Positions 19,447 through 30,599 of a DNA stretch of 64,000 bases are shown piece by piece. Position 1 is the first letter of the stretch. Each line of letters starts with the position of its first letter. Made by a program: the position numbers and the translations under genes. Location of the stretch: positions 46,970,753 through 47,034,752 of the forward strand of contig NC_059502.1 in assembly GCF_914767665.1 (NCBI RefSeq), given 5' to 3'. The stretch comes from Harmonia axyridis (Eukaryota > Arthropoda > Insecta > Coleoptera > Coccinellidae). The notes under the pieces were generated by a model. That model was not told where the DNA came from. It saw only the letters and a program-made list of their open reading frames with translations, and made no database searches.

Positions 19447-20289
19447 TATAATAAACAGGATATAAAAACAGTTTTCACAGCCGATAAACAAATTTCCAAA
19501 TTTCTTCGAACACCAAAGGATACGATCGATAACGAGTCTCAAGGAGTATACGAGATACCATGTTCCGCATGTTCTAGAACATACATAGGACAAACCAACA
19601 GACGTATAACTAACACAGTATATGAGCACCAACTTGCAATACGCCAAGGAGATCCAACATCTGCCCTATTCAAACACTTCTCTGAAACAGGACATAACGT
19701 TGATTTTGAGGGATGTAAGACCATCTCTGCAGAGAGAACCCTCACTTGTAGGATAATCCGTGAAGCACTCGAGATCGACAAACGACCCAATTGTCTCAAC
19801 AAACGGGATGATGGTCAAGGATTACCCAACACTTGGAAACCTTTGATTTCCCGTCTCATGGCAACACATCGATCGATAACTCAGCCCCCGACAACAACCC
19901 GATCGACAGTTCAGCTTCATACCACCCGTACCAGGCTCCCAGTTGCCACCCGTTCGATAACAACCCGATCGATGACTCGAAGTCACGTGACATCACCATC
20001 GGTTCCTGCACAATCGATAACAACTCGATCGACAACAAACCGATCGAAAACGACTCGATCAATAACAACTCGATCCACGACAGCTCGATCAATGACTGGA
20101 GGCTGCCTAACAACTGCGCAACCTCCATCACGTGGTTCACCTCCTACTACTATGAATACAGGACCTCTCGTGGTTAACGTTCAGTTGCCTCGAGGGACGG
20201 AAGATAACCACACCAACGAGAATACTCTTGTTGATGATACCTGGGGAGTAGGCAGATTGAGACCCCGGCGTAAAGTCAACGGTTCTTGA
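19447..20289 (+). CDS. PLE family 4 C-terminal protein: GIY-YIG nuclease with Ser/Thr-Arg repeat tail (copy b)
   Basis: A frame of 280 codons, open from 19447 (after a stop at 19444) to TGA at 20287-20289. GIY-YIG motifs: GVYEIPC, SRTYIGQTNRR and the His-containing SALFKHFSETGHNVDF; then EIDKRPNCLNKRDDG. From about codon 135 it becomes a tandem low-complexity tail (TRSITTRSTTNRSKTTRS), encoded by CGATCGATAAC-like repeats at about 19866-20100. The same stretch is also open in a second frame. The stop codon TGA lies within the hammerhead-like core (UUGAAAA, 20286-20292), so coding and RNA structure overlap. It lacks an RT and a start context, so it is a truncated PLE piece and not a host protein. 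Confidence 0.7.
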   Translation, partial: YNKQDIKTVFTADKQISKFLRTPKDTIDNESQGVYEIPCSACSRTYIGQTNRRITNTVYEHQLAIRQGDPTSALFKHFSETGHNVDFEGCKTISAERTLTCRIIREALEIDKRPNCLNKRDDGQGLPNTWKPLISRLMATHRSITQPPTTTRSTVQLHTTRTRLPVATRSITTRSMTRSHVTSPSVPAQSITTRSTTNRSKTTRSITTRSTTARSMTGGCLTTAQPPSRGSPPTTMNTGPLVVNVQLPRGTEDNHTNENTLVDDTWGVGRLRPRRKVNGS

Positions 20290-20325
20290 AAATGGCTCCA
20301 AAATCGGAGCCGAAACGTCGAACAC
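20280..20325 (+). ncRNA. Hammerhead-like motif of PLE family 4
   Basis: UUGAAAA (20286-20292), one extra U, perfect stem II GGCUCC/GGAGCC (20294-20299 with 20306-20311), GAAA (20312-20315), then CGUCGAAC. Compared with CUGANGA, core positions 3 and 8 are U and A in place of C and G, which preserves the pair between them. The mirror copy is at 12300-12345 (minus). Confidence 0.55.
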
Positions 20326-20377
20326 GACAAAATATTAAACGCGGTCCAATCCGGAACACACAAAGTTCATATATATA

Positions 20378-21940
20378 CAGGGTGGCCACTTTTTCAATGG
20401 GATTGTATTGGTAACTTTTAAACCATAAGAGTTAGAAGGTCGGTCAAATGGACAAAAAGTTGCATGCATAGAAGCATTATCGAGCAGTTCAAACAAATCG
20501 AGATTATCAGGGCCGGTTTTCGAGATATCATTAGAAAAGTAAATTATGTCATTTTGATTTTTCTTTTTTTTCCCACTTCATTTCAAATATCATCAAAAAA
20601 TGTCACAGGAATTTTTTATTTGACAGTAAATTATCCTCAATTTGACGTAATCAGATTTCGTATCCAACGTTTCGTACTCTCTGGGCCACCCTCAACCTCA
20701 TTTTTTTCAATACGGACCTGCATATTTTATGACATTTTTCGAAATAACTTTTAACGCTGAATTCAACGATATATCATACAATGTCATTCAAAGTAGATTT
20801 TCAGGTGATTTTGACCCTTATCCAATTTTCTTCGGGTCGGATCTGTATTACCTTCATTTAATTTATTTAGCAACATGCAATATGAAATAAAATTCGATAA
20901 GAAAATCAACTTACCCATCTTGAACTAAATGGAACATATTAGAATCAAAGCAAGAAACCAGTATACTGGTTTCGTGGTTCTTCTTTCATAATAATCATTT
21001 AAATATTTTAATTCATAATAATTAAATAAAAAGTATCATTTAATGAAAGAAAAATTGAATGATTATTCGAAAGTAAATGAAAATTAATGAAGTAAGTGTT
21101 CGAAATGTCCACCTTTTTGTAAAATGCACTTTACGGTTCTGGAACCCATACTTCTTATACATTTGCTTGTTTGGTCTCCTTGAATACCTTCCAAAACTTT
21201 CTTAATTTTCTCGCGAGGTATCACTATTGTTGTATTTGTCATTTGTTCCGTTGAAACAAATTACAGAATCGAAATTTATTTTGAGAGCATTACGATATAA
21301 TTTTTGCAAGGCTTGGTATTCAAATTTAAAATCATTGTATTCGCGTCTTTTGACTATTTTATCAAGAGAAGTTTTTGTAAAATTCCATTCACTGGCCTCA
21401 GTTCTCGATTTTTTTTCTGGGTTCGATTGAATTTGGGTCAGAACATTGATATCGTTAATAGACTTGTTTTTTCTTACATACACACCATTAATTTTGGATG
21501 AGGGTCAAAATCTCCTGAAAATCAACTTTGAATGACATTGTATGACATATCGTTGAATTCAGCGTTGAAAGTTATTTCGAAAAATGTCATAAAATATGCA
21601 GGTCCGTATTGAAAAAAATGAGGTTGAGGGTGGCCCAGAGAGTACGAAACGTTTGATACGAAATCTGATTACGTCAAATTGAGAATAATTTACTGTCGAA
21701 TAAAAAATTCCTGTAACATTTTTTCATAATATTTGAAATAAAGTGGGAAAAAAAGAAAAATCGAAATGATATAATTTACTTTTTTTATGATATCTCGAAA
21801 ACCGGCCCTGATAATCTCGATTTGTTTGAACTGCTTGATAATGCTTCTATGCATGCAACTTTTTGTCCATTTGACCGACCTCCTAACTCTTATGGTTTAA
21901 AAGTTACCAATACAATCCCATTGAAAAAGTGGCCACCCTG
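20378..21940 (-). mobile_element. CAGGGTGGCC-type Tc1/mariner-like element with ~450-bp terminal inverted repeats
   Basis: It starts CAGGGTGGCCACTTTTT at 20378 and ends with the complement at 21940, with TATA on both outer sides. The repeat arms run to about 20829 and from about 21493, roughly 450 bp each with scattered differences. Between them is a remnant of the transposase C-terminus (21084-21217, minus). The left arm is shared, in mirror image, with 11780-12246. Confidence 0.85.
21084..21217 (-). pseudogene. Tc1/mariner-like transposase, C-terminal remnant
   Basis: The minus strand reads EKIKKVLEGIQGDQTSKCIR, MGSRTVKCI and GGHFEHLLH, then a stop. The Gly-His-Phe-Glu ending is the usual C-terminus of this insect DDE transposase family; compare FHFEPLLK at 40369 and GGHFQQFL at 56250-56853. 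All catalytic parts are missing. Confidence 0.65.
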
Positions 21941-21989
21941 TATATATATATATATATATGAACTTTATATATATATATATATATATTTC

Positions 21990-22209
21990 GGGTATAATTT
22001 CGGTGAATGGATTGGTTGAGTCCCACCTCGTTGAAAACACCACACGGCTACAGCTAAACACAAGCTTGATCAGCCAAGCTCAGAAGGAGGTAATTTTGGC
22101 CACAACACATATAGTCAGGAAGTTCTTAACTAGCTCCTGAGACAACCTTGGCTTCGTCGGCCCGGTTGGCTCAGGCACCAACCCGTTAAACGGTGATAGA
22201 AAAAAAAAT
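21990..22209 (+). mobile_element. R4/Dong-clade LINE subfamily B, 3' end only
   Basis: The codons IISVNGLVESHLVENTTRLQ and ISQAQKEVILATTHIVRKFL, then a TGA at 22139-22141, match the end of the subfamily-A ORF. The 3' UTR folds as CAACC-TT-GGC...GCC-C-GGTTG, then CCGT/ACGG and GGTGA before an A-run (22200-22209). The 5' side emerges from a (TA)n tract (21942-21988). Confidence 0.8.
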
Positions 22210-22249
22210 ATGTATATATGATTTTGAGAAAGAGCACTACAAATTATTA

Positions 22250-23571
22250 ATTTCAAACAATCAAGCATATGTGTCGATGAATCTCAGTAATGACAGGTTG
22301 TGACAAATGCTGTCAACTAGACATGCCACAGAATACACGCACATGACAGATGAAACATAGAATAGCATTAAATCACATTGGGCGCAGCAATTCACTTTCA
22401 CCGAACGCAGAACAAATGCGATTGTTGAAAGATGCCATGAACCGAAATCCAATCCCCTCTCACTGAACTGGTCTAGAACATAGAATTCATTTTCACGTTA
22501 TCCCTACGACTGCAGAACTTGTGGAAATTCTCCCTCCATGTGATTCATCCAATTCCCTTCCACTGAACTGGTCCTAATGAATCAAATAAGAATAGATGAA
22601 GCTTATATTCCCATCCTTTCTGTAATTCATCATCAACAGTTTTGGCGTTTGATATGATACATCTCTGAGAAACATATTTTCCTTCCACTTACTTCACTTT
22701 CTAGGATTTTGGTGGAATCATAATTCATTAGATGATCTTTGTCTCGGGTATCGTCAGCTAGGGCACAAATTTTACTTGGATTCTTGATGTCGCTTTTGAG
22801 CAATCCTTCTCTTCAAAAGCTGAGACGTCTGACCAATATACACCTCACTACATATTGAACGAGGAATACAATATACCACATAACTCATATTATCAACAGT
22901 CATCCTATCTTTGACTCGACTGTATAATCTGTCCATTTTAAAATAAGATTTCTGTATCAATCTAATTCTTGTGGTCTTTAGGAGGTTAATTAATGAACTA
23001 GTCATAACATTTATTAGGGAAATAGAATGAGTAGAGAATTTCATGTTCACTGTTGAACCTGTCTAGAACGAAAGCAACCTGATCTTTAGGTACAGCACAT
23101 ATTAGATCATCAACATATTTCTTGATGAAAGGAATGTGAAAAGGAATATTGGCAAGAATGCAGTCCAGAAGGAAATCCATTACTACTTCATCAATGGACG
23201 GACTAAAACTGAAACCCATAATGGAACCGAGCACCTGTTTGAAGAACCTACCTTCAAAAAAAAAAAAATAATTCGAAGAAAACCGGAACTTGATGGCATG
23301 TATGAATTCTTCCTTTGGTAGACCTGTGTGGTTTCTGATAGTCTCCCACTTGTTCTCAACAACTGAAACTGCCAACTCGACAGGAATGTTGGTGAAAAGA
23401 GATACAACGTCCAGGCTGATCAGGACATAATCTTTTGATTAATTATCTAACTGGAAATCATTCACATATTGGGCAAAAGCAAAGGAATTTATCGATCAAA
23501 TATCTACTTCTGGTAGAAGAAAGATATTTAGACAGGATGTCTCATACAAAAACTAACAGTGTTGTTGTGTG
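22250..23571 (-). pseudogene. PLE family 1, divergent and decayed copy
   Basis: The minus strand retains the GIY-YIG part at 22772-23050 (VVYCIPRSICSEVYIGQTSQ) and the RT motif B/C part at 22998-23375 (VLGSIMGFSFSPSIDE; KKYVDDLICAVPKDQ). An internal deletion near 23037 joins the two and removes the sequence between motif C and the GIY-YIG linker. Several frameshifts and stops are present, plus an A-run expansion at 23262-23272. It is clearly older than the copies at 8.5 and 45.7 kb. A 3' UTR-like region, aligned with that of family 1, extends left to about 22290. Confidence 0.85.
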
Positions 23572-23841
23572 AATAAATTACCTACTATAACTTGGTACAG
23601 TAATTGCACTCACCTTGAACAATTATCACAAATCCACCAAAAAATACTCAATCACAAAGATACGAATCAATGCGAACTCAATAATTATTCGTTTTACAAC
23701 TGAAGGGTAGTACACCAACTAAATGTTCAAGTTCAGATTAATGATATACTTTAGTATGTTATATATTTTCAATTTATTTTATCCTTAACATATATTAACA
23801 AATATTGTAATTTGTGTGTATTAGTAGTAAGGCCCAACGTG
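23572..23841. other. No recognisable feature
   Basis: AT-rich sequence between the decayed PLE and the left target duplication of the MULE. No convincing coding, repeat or RNA gene seen. Confidence 0.5.
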
Positions 23842-23850
23842 GTCTAACCA

Positions 23851-26837
23851 AGGATAAGCTAAAACGGACCAAATATTTGGACCCGATCGATGATTCGGGT
23901 TTCTTCGTGAATCGGCTGTGTCGTAAATCCTCGAGTTCCCGAGGATCTGCAACTAAAATCATTACTTGACACTTGTCAACTGTCATGAATAGACACAGTG
24001 ACAATACATTTGCCTCTATTTGGGTATATCATAGACCTAATATTAGGTCTATGGGGTATATTCGAATTTTTCAAGTGAAAAAGTGTTGAAGAGCAATTTT
24101 TATTGCTTAATTCATACAAATATATTGGTTAATGAGGAAGAACAAATTTTCCCCAAATTCCTAAATTATCTGAAAAAGTGAGCAGAATTTGGCAGATTGT
24201 TTCTAACGAAACTAATCATGGATATTTTTAAGTCATTACTTTCAAAACCAACAGAGAATAATGATGTGGTCTATTGTTAAAGAATATGAGCAGGTATTCA
24301 TACAAATATGGCGATAGAGAGCTTGAATAAATATCCGAAATCTAATAAAATAGAAGGAAAAGAAAATAAGGTATTATACACATAATTCTATTCTTGCAAT
24401 TATCAATTTACGAGTATTCATTGTTTTAGAGTTGACAAGCTATCAGATTTGTTGGAAGAAATAGTTGATGAGAAGATGTGGATGAAAATGATGAGAAATG
24501 AAAGACCTAACTCCAACAACCATCAACAAAAAATTTCTGTAGAATCTCATAAAAAAGCAGAAACAATGAAAGACTTAATAGAGGAGGTCTGTATATGATG
24601 ATAAATATTATAATACACAATTTATATCATCATGTGATCCAGATTGTGGTTTAGGATATTGTAGTCATTATTAAATATGCTTGCACAAATATAAATGTGA
24701 GTGTTCCACTAATAGCATCAAAGTTATATTGTGCAAGCATTTGCATGCTGTTACTATGTTCGAACAAAGAATAAATTCTGTTTAAGATGACGACAACAAT
24801 TTAGAAATTAATGAGCCATCAACAAGTTAACTATAATGAAGATGTGGGACATTTTATAGATGAAACCATTTCTAGTTCACAAAATTTCACATCTATAAGC
24901 AATGACACAGAAAATGTAAGTTAAAGCAAGCTCAATTCAAGTTTTTGTATAATTCATTATTTCAACTGTTTTAGGATTTGCTGAAATGTGTAAAACAATT
25001 GAAGACTCTCAATGCAGAAGGAAAGAGGAGATTATTTGCAACTATCAATGGAAAATTTTCCAAACATAGGGTCAATGCCAAGAAGAACTAACATCTAAGA
25101 AGTGAAAATTGAGAAGCAAATCTATTTCCCAAGAAAAAAAATGAATAGAATGCATCTTCTATGAAAATGACTTTTCTCTAAATTCATATTCTTTTTTCAT
25201 TTTTAGCAGAGACTACCAGAACTTCATAGCAAATAATTTAGAACATTGAAATGAGATTGACAAAAAAATCGAGGTAATAAATTCTAACTGAACCAGCATG
25301 TTACACATATAAGGGACGTACAATGTTCAAATGTGGATAGAAGAACCAGTCAATATCAAAATGAAATATGACATATTGTACATCCTTTACATAAATCAAT
25401 GAAATTAATTATAATTAATATATTATATAATAATATAATATAATTATATATAATTTTGAACAACTGTAAGTTTTCTTACAATAAACTACTTCCTGTATTG
25501 ATTATACGATTTCATTTCCCATAACTCAATGAAAGTGTATTCTCAACTGTATTGAACAGCCAAAATTCTCTATGCTGTAAAGAATTTGATACAGATTTTA
25601 TTATATTTCCATTATATGCATTATATCCTAATCTGAAAATAAAATTACCTCATTAGCATTTTTAGTAATGGAGCGTCTGCCCAGTAATATCGTGAAACTA
25701 TTCAGTATATTATTATAGAGTGCAAGAAAACCTAAAAATGAACAATTTGGATTTCTTATGAAAAAAAAAAGAAATAGTTAATTCATAGTTCATAGGCTTT
25801 TGCCTCTACTCTGTAATTTCTTTAATAATAATATTTATTATGATACAAGTGACAAAATTGGTCCTCCAATTTTTTTATCAATCATATACTTATTATTGTC
25901 CGAGTGTTTACTTAACCATAATCACTGAATGATATTACCCTTCTGTATTGAAACCCCAAGAGAAATCTTTTTTGAGATTCATGAGTGGTTTCTGAATGAT
26001 CTATATATAAGGGATGCTACAATCTGAAATAATCTTTTTCTTGCCCTGATCCTTCACATAACACATTGATTTAAAGTTTGAAATTATTATCAAGGTGAAA
26101 TGTCAAACTAATCTTAATATGAAACAAGCTAGTAGTACTTTCAAAAATCCATTTCTAGATATTTTAATGTAATTTCTTAAAGTTCAATCCATTATTACAA
26201 ACAATAAATTTCTCAATTCACATAAAATAAGTATAAGAAGTTTTAATTTGAATACTTATTCATAGTAACAAAAGGGCACTTTCAATTCAATCTCATCATA
26301 CAAACTTCTCTTTCATATTATCAAATCACATTAATTGATCAACCTACAAATAAATATAATAATAATAAACAACTTCTATCATATTTGCATCAATGGTCAC
26401 TTTAGTTCTATGTTGTGTAGACTTTAGAAGAGTTTCCTTGGAAATTTTTGCAGTATTTTCCTTATTGGCACTAGTTCAGTTTTGTATAATGTGTTTATAT
26501 TAAAAATTGGTCTGCAGAAGATTTTGTATATTTTTGTAGCTGTTGATATAATAATACCAAATTTCATCTACAAAGAAAGCTCAATTAAAGACGAATTTTG
26601 GAAAAATTCTACATATATACCTACCTGTTTCATCCCACTCTGCAATTAAAATGGGAAACAACAGATAATGTAAATTTTGTTGTCGTTTGGAACAAAATAA
26701 CATCAACGTCAAAATCGTATTTGAAGGGAATTCTCGTCATTCTCGCGCATGACAGTTACTTTTCATTTAGGATCTTTGGGAGTATCTGTAACTCATGAGC
26801 TTCGGGTCCAAATATTTGGTCCGTTTTAGCTTATCCT
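23851..26837 (+). mobile_element. Mutator-like (MULE) DNA transposon, decayed, with 9-bp target duplication
   Basis: Both ends carry AGGATAAGCTAAAACGGACC and further matching bases (about 36 bp) in inverted orientation (23851 onward; complement ending at 26837). Each is flanked by the direct repeat GTCTAACCA (23842-23850 and 26838-26846). A 9-bp duplication is the Mutator/MULE hallmark. The inside has a SWIM-like zinc finger and decayed exons (24060-25090), then about 1.7 kb of AT-rich sequence with no coding. A perfect 24-bp palindrome is at 24031-24054. Confidence 0.82.
24100..25090 (+). pseudogene. MULE transposase C-terminal part with SWIM zinc finger, degenerate
   Basis: Coding pieces recoverable by eye: MAIESLNKYPKSNKIEGKEN (about 24308-24367), followed by a GT donor. 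After an AG at about 24430, VDKLSDLLEEIVDEKMW. Near 24640-24760 there is the run CDPDCGLGYC, then LHKYKCECSTNSIKVILCKH with a following LHAV, which fits the SWIM pattern CxC-xn-CxH. A last piece near 24975-25090 (LLKCVKQLKTLNAEGKRRLF) follows an intron-like GTAAGT...TTTTAG. The order (ES-K-KRVDKL block, cysteine cluster, SWIM) is that of MULE proteins from insects. Stops interrupt several pieces and the DDE catalytic region is not visible, so it is inactive. Confidence 0.65.
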
Positions 26838-26846
26838 GTCTAACCA

Positions 26847-27570
26847 TATGACACAGTAACACAGACTGGCGTCTTCTCGCTTCGCTTCGCGGTCTATCGA
26901 AGAGAGTACGATGTTTTTGTGAAGGATGGATCAACTTATGGCAAATAAGAAGCGACTTATCTAGACTGGCTAGGGGAATAGCGCGCTTCAATTTCTTTGA
27001 AGACGAGACTCTAGAGTTATACAGATGAGAATAGTATTGAAATAGCTGAATGAATAACATTTAGGAACTGCATATGGACAGATTTTCATGATATCTTAAA
27101 TTTGTTTCAGAAAAAAGCGAATTACATTGAGTCCTATCGGGAACAAAAGTTCTTATTCTCTATTCCAGAGTTTTTAATAAATGAATATATTATAATAGAT
27201 AATTGAATTTATATTCCATATTAAGTTCAACTTGACTTTAGCAAATCCAAAATTTGTGATAAATGATTACAAAAGAGTATTTATGAAATTTTTAGAATTT
27301 TATATCTGTTCTCCGTAGAAAAAATTGCTTCAATATTTTAGTGAATTAGACTGAGGAAATTACTGAATGTTATTGAGGATGAATGTGTTACTTTTTCTAT
27401 CGAGAGAGGACATTTCAGCATAACATTCCGAAAGTTTACATAATCGAAATTGAATATTCATCGACATTATTCAAAGGCAGATCAATTAGAGACAATAAAT
27501 TAATGATATTTTTGAAATATATCAACCAATTCACTAAATCTCACCGTTGCAGTTATATATGTTTAATATA
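26847..27570. other. No recognisable gene
   Basis: Sequence flanking the MULE. Short open frames have no recognisable motifs and no repeat family was identified. Confidence 0.5.
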
Positions 27571-29788
27571 CAGGGTGTTTCAACTGTTTCAAGTTCGACG
27601 GCCTATTAGATGTTTCTGGAGAACGGGGCCGATTTGAAAACTGAAAATTCGGAATATGACATTGTTCATGATGCCCTATTCATCTAAATAATTTTGAAGT
27701 TCCGGCACTTCCAGTTATACTAGAAATAAATAAAAATTATTAAAAAAAAAACTTTGTTTTCATATTATATCTCAGATCAAGATCTCCATTCTCAAGTACT
27801 CTTCTCTGAAATTATTGCGTTAGTCCTTATAGTTTTCAAAATATCAAGAAAAATCCAAAAAAAAAGAGAGACTTACCTTAGTCACAATTACGTGAATTAA
27901 ATCCTATGCGAATACTCAATTCACTTTCTCAAACTAAAATGATGTAGGAATATCGTGCATATCTTGAACTTCAGAAATATCATCACATGGTGTTTCAAAT
28001 ATTGTGCCAAAAATTGTGAACAAATATTGATCATAACTTTCGATTTTCAAATTAGAACCCTATTTTTTTGTGATTTCGTTGGATTCTACGGTAAGAAATG
28101 AGGGTTGTGTCCAAACATGATTATGCTCCCAAATTCAATAATTCAAGATTTATTCGAGATTTTATGAATTTATGTCATACGTAGGGTCAATTTCATTCAA
28201 TCTGTTTCTAGAGTGCGTTTCAAAGCAGTATTCTATCATCATAGAAATTGGAATATGCAATTATTTCAAAGTGACAGGTGTATTCATTATTGAAGCTAGT
28301 AGATTATAATTTCACGAAATGAATCCCCGTTATTCAAATAATGAAATTATGCATCTATTACATATCGACGGTGAATGCAACAGAATTGTTTCGAGAACTT
28401 ATCGAGCATTCAATCAGAAATATCCACATTTAACACCAATTAACGAGAAGATATTTCGGAAATATAAAATGTATTCCACCGCTATTTTATATGTATAAAA
28501 TATCCATCAACTTTGGCACACAGGAGTGCTGCATGATTTTATCTCATATGGTACACATTTTTTTTTCTGGAGGAACTCCAGTATAATGGATGATCACAAA
28601 GTGAGAAATATCCTTTCAAGATATGTATCTTCTCATTTAAATGATGAATATGGAATTCCATATTCACGATGAATGCAATAATAATATGTAATTAATTATA
28701 ATACACGTGCAGAAGGTTTTGATATTCTTCCACAAGTTCAAAATGAACAACTGGTGGAATGAGCCTTCTATACGAGTTCTAAACATTATTTTCCCAAATT
28801 CACTGCCTTTTTATTGAAATTAACGGAAATTTCCATAATAAGTATTTATTAGTAATTCTTGCATTGAAAAATGTTGGTTGGCAGAACAGTTTTCTGAAAT
28901 ACAAATTTGACAGATAATGAATAATACCGTTCTATTGTATTTTGTTCCACAAGATGTGCTGAAATGAACTGATTTGCCACAGAATTAGAGAAAAGTATAT
29001 CCCGAATTTTGTCATTTGAATATCGGAAATTCAATTCGTGAAATCAATTTACTGTAGCTTTGATGATGAAAACACCTGTCACATGTAAAGTAATTAGGTA
29101 TTTGAATGTCTATGGTCATAGAGTATTATTGCTAGTCTGTCTGGAAACAGATGGAATGAAATTGACCCTACGTATAACATAAATTCATAAAATCTCCAAT
29201 AACTCTTGAATTATTGAATTTGGGAGCAAATCATATTTGGACACTACCCTTATTTTTTACCGTAGAATCCAACGAAATCACAAAAAAATAGGGTTCTAAT
29301 TTGAAAATCGAAAGTTATGACCAAATTTTGTTCACAATTTTTGGCACAATATCTGAAACACTCTGTGATGATATTTCTCAAGTTCAAGATATGCACAATA
29401 TTCCTACATCATTCTAGTTTGGGAAAGTGAATGGAGTTTTCGCATAGGATATTGACAGTAAAAATAATTCACGTAATTGTGACTGAGGAAATTCTCTCTT
29501 TTCTTGTTTTTTTCCTAATATTTTGAAAACTATAAGGACTGACGCAAAAATTTTAGAAAAGAGTAATTGAGAATGGAGATCTTGATAATATCTGAGATAT
29601 AAAATGAAAAAAAAAGTTTTTTTCGAAAAATTTTTTTTCATTTCTTGTATAACCGGAAGTGCCGGAACTTCGAAAATATTTTAGATGAATAGGGCGTCAT
29701 GAACAATGTCACATTTTGAATTTTCAGATTTTAAATCGGCCCCGTTCTTCAGAAACGTTTAATAGGCCGTCGAACTTGAAACACCCTG
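27571..29788. mobile_element. Fold-back CAGGGTGTTTC-type Tc1/mariner-like element
   Basis: It begins CAGGGTGTTTCAACTG at 27571 and ends with the complement at 29788, with TATA on both outer flanks. The inverted arms exceed 600 bp (to about 28200 and from about 29155) and then continue, more diverged, into two mirror copies of the same N-terminal coding region. Plus-strand 28321-28465 reads MNPRYSNNEIMHLLHI and YRAFNQKYPHLTP. Minus-strand 29034 downward begins MNFRYSNDKIRDIL. That N-terminal helix-turn-helix (a DUF4817-like layout, inferred) belongs to the same transposase family as the element at 39731. No catalytic domain remains. Confidence 0.8.
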
Positions 29789-30520
29789 TATAATATAAAG
29801 ACGACTTTTTATTGGCAAATATTGATGTCTAATATCGCATTAGCAAATCATATCTTCTAGTCTTCTGAAAATTTCTTGTTTTCTCGATTCATCCGTTTAG
29901 ATATATGTGAACGTTTTTCAAATGTATGGTCCAGTTAGAAAATGTTATTGGACATCTTTGGTACACTCAGAATATTAGGTTTAGAAACAATACATGAATG
30001 ATTCATCTGAAAGATATTTATCTGTTAACTATGTGCCAACTATTTTAGTTAGATGTTTTATATATCTAATCAAGATGTTCAAATAATGTCATATATTGAT
30101 ATCTTATATCGATATAGCATATCATATCTGTAAGTTTATTAATCCATTGACTTTTTTTTGATGATTACAAATAGATGTTTGATATATGTAATCTAGACGT
30201 CTAAATGAAGTCAGATATAGATATCTAATATCGGTATAGCGTATCATATATAGTAGTCGTCGGATAATTGATTATTTTACGATTATTATTATTAGATATT
30301 TAATCAACGTTTTTCTGATGTATTGTTGAAAAGTAATCTATTTTCATATTTCTTAAAGATATCAGAAACTTTTCAGTCATAAGACAATACATCTAAAAAT
30401 CATTTCAAAAACGTAATTTATAGAAAATGTCTAAATAAGATATTCTAATTTTGATCGGAATTCAGACCAAGATGATTTTAGACCTCCTTGAACATAAATT
30501 ACATGTCATTTAAATCAAGG
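29789..30520. other. No recognisable gene
   Basis: AT-rich, with loose local repeats of the type AGATATCTAATATCG. No coding or element signature was recognised before the gypsy relic. Confidence 0.5.
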
Positions 30521-30599
30521 TGTGTTGTTTGGGTTAGGATTCAAATTTATATTGAGTTTGAATTTAATAGAAGTGAAAAATAATATTTCTCAATATTCC

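Larger units (their letters stand above)
19413..20368 (+). mobile_element. PLE family 4 unit with terminal inverted repeats (copy b)
   Basis: Bounded by inverted copies of GAACTTTGTGTGTTCCGG (starting 19413, and ending 20368 in complement). It holds the GIY-YIG end with its repeat tail and a hammerhead-like motif, but no RT. It lies between the R4-D fragment and the CAGGGTGGCC transposon, in the right arm of the large inverted duplication. Confidence 0.8.

Noticed and set aside
19860..20100. Arg-Ser repeat tail as a host SR splicing protein
   Set aside because: The frame is continuous with a GIY-YIG nuclease inside a PLE unit and there is no RNA-recognition motif.
19833..20177. Asn/Ser/Asp-rich second frame over the PLE family 4 repeat tail
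   Set aside because: It arises from the CGATCGATAAC-type repeat being open in more than one frame; the frame continuous with the GIY-YIG domain is the credible one.
23795..24004. 69-codon minus frame near the MULE left end
   Set aside because: It spans the target duplication and TIR and has no recognisable motif; chance open frame.
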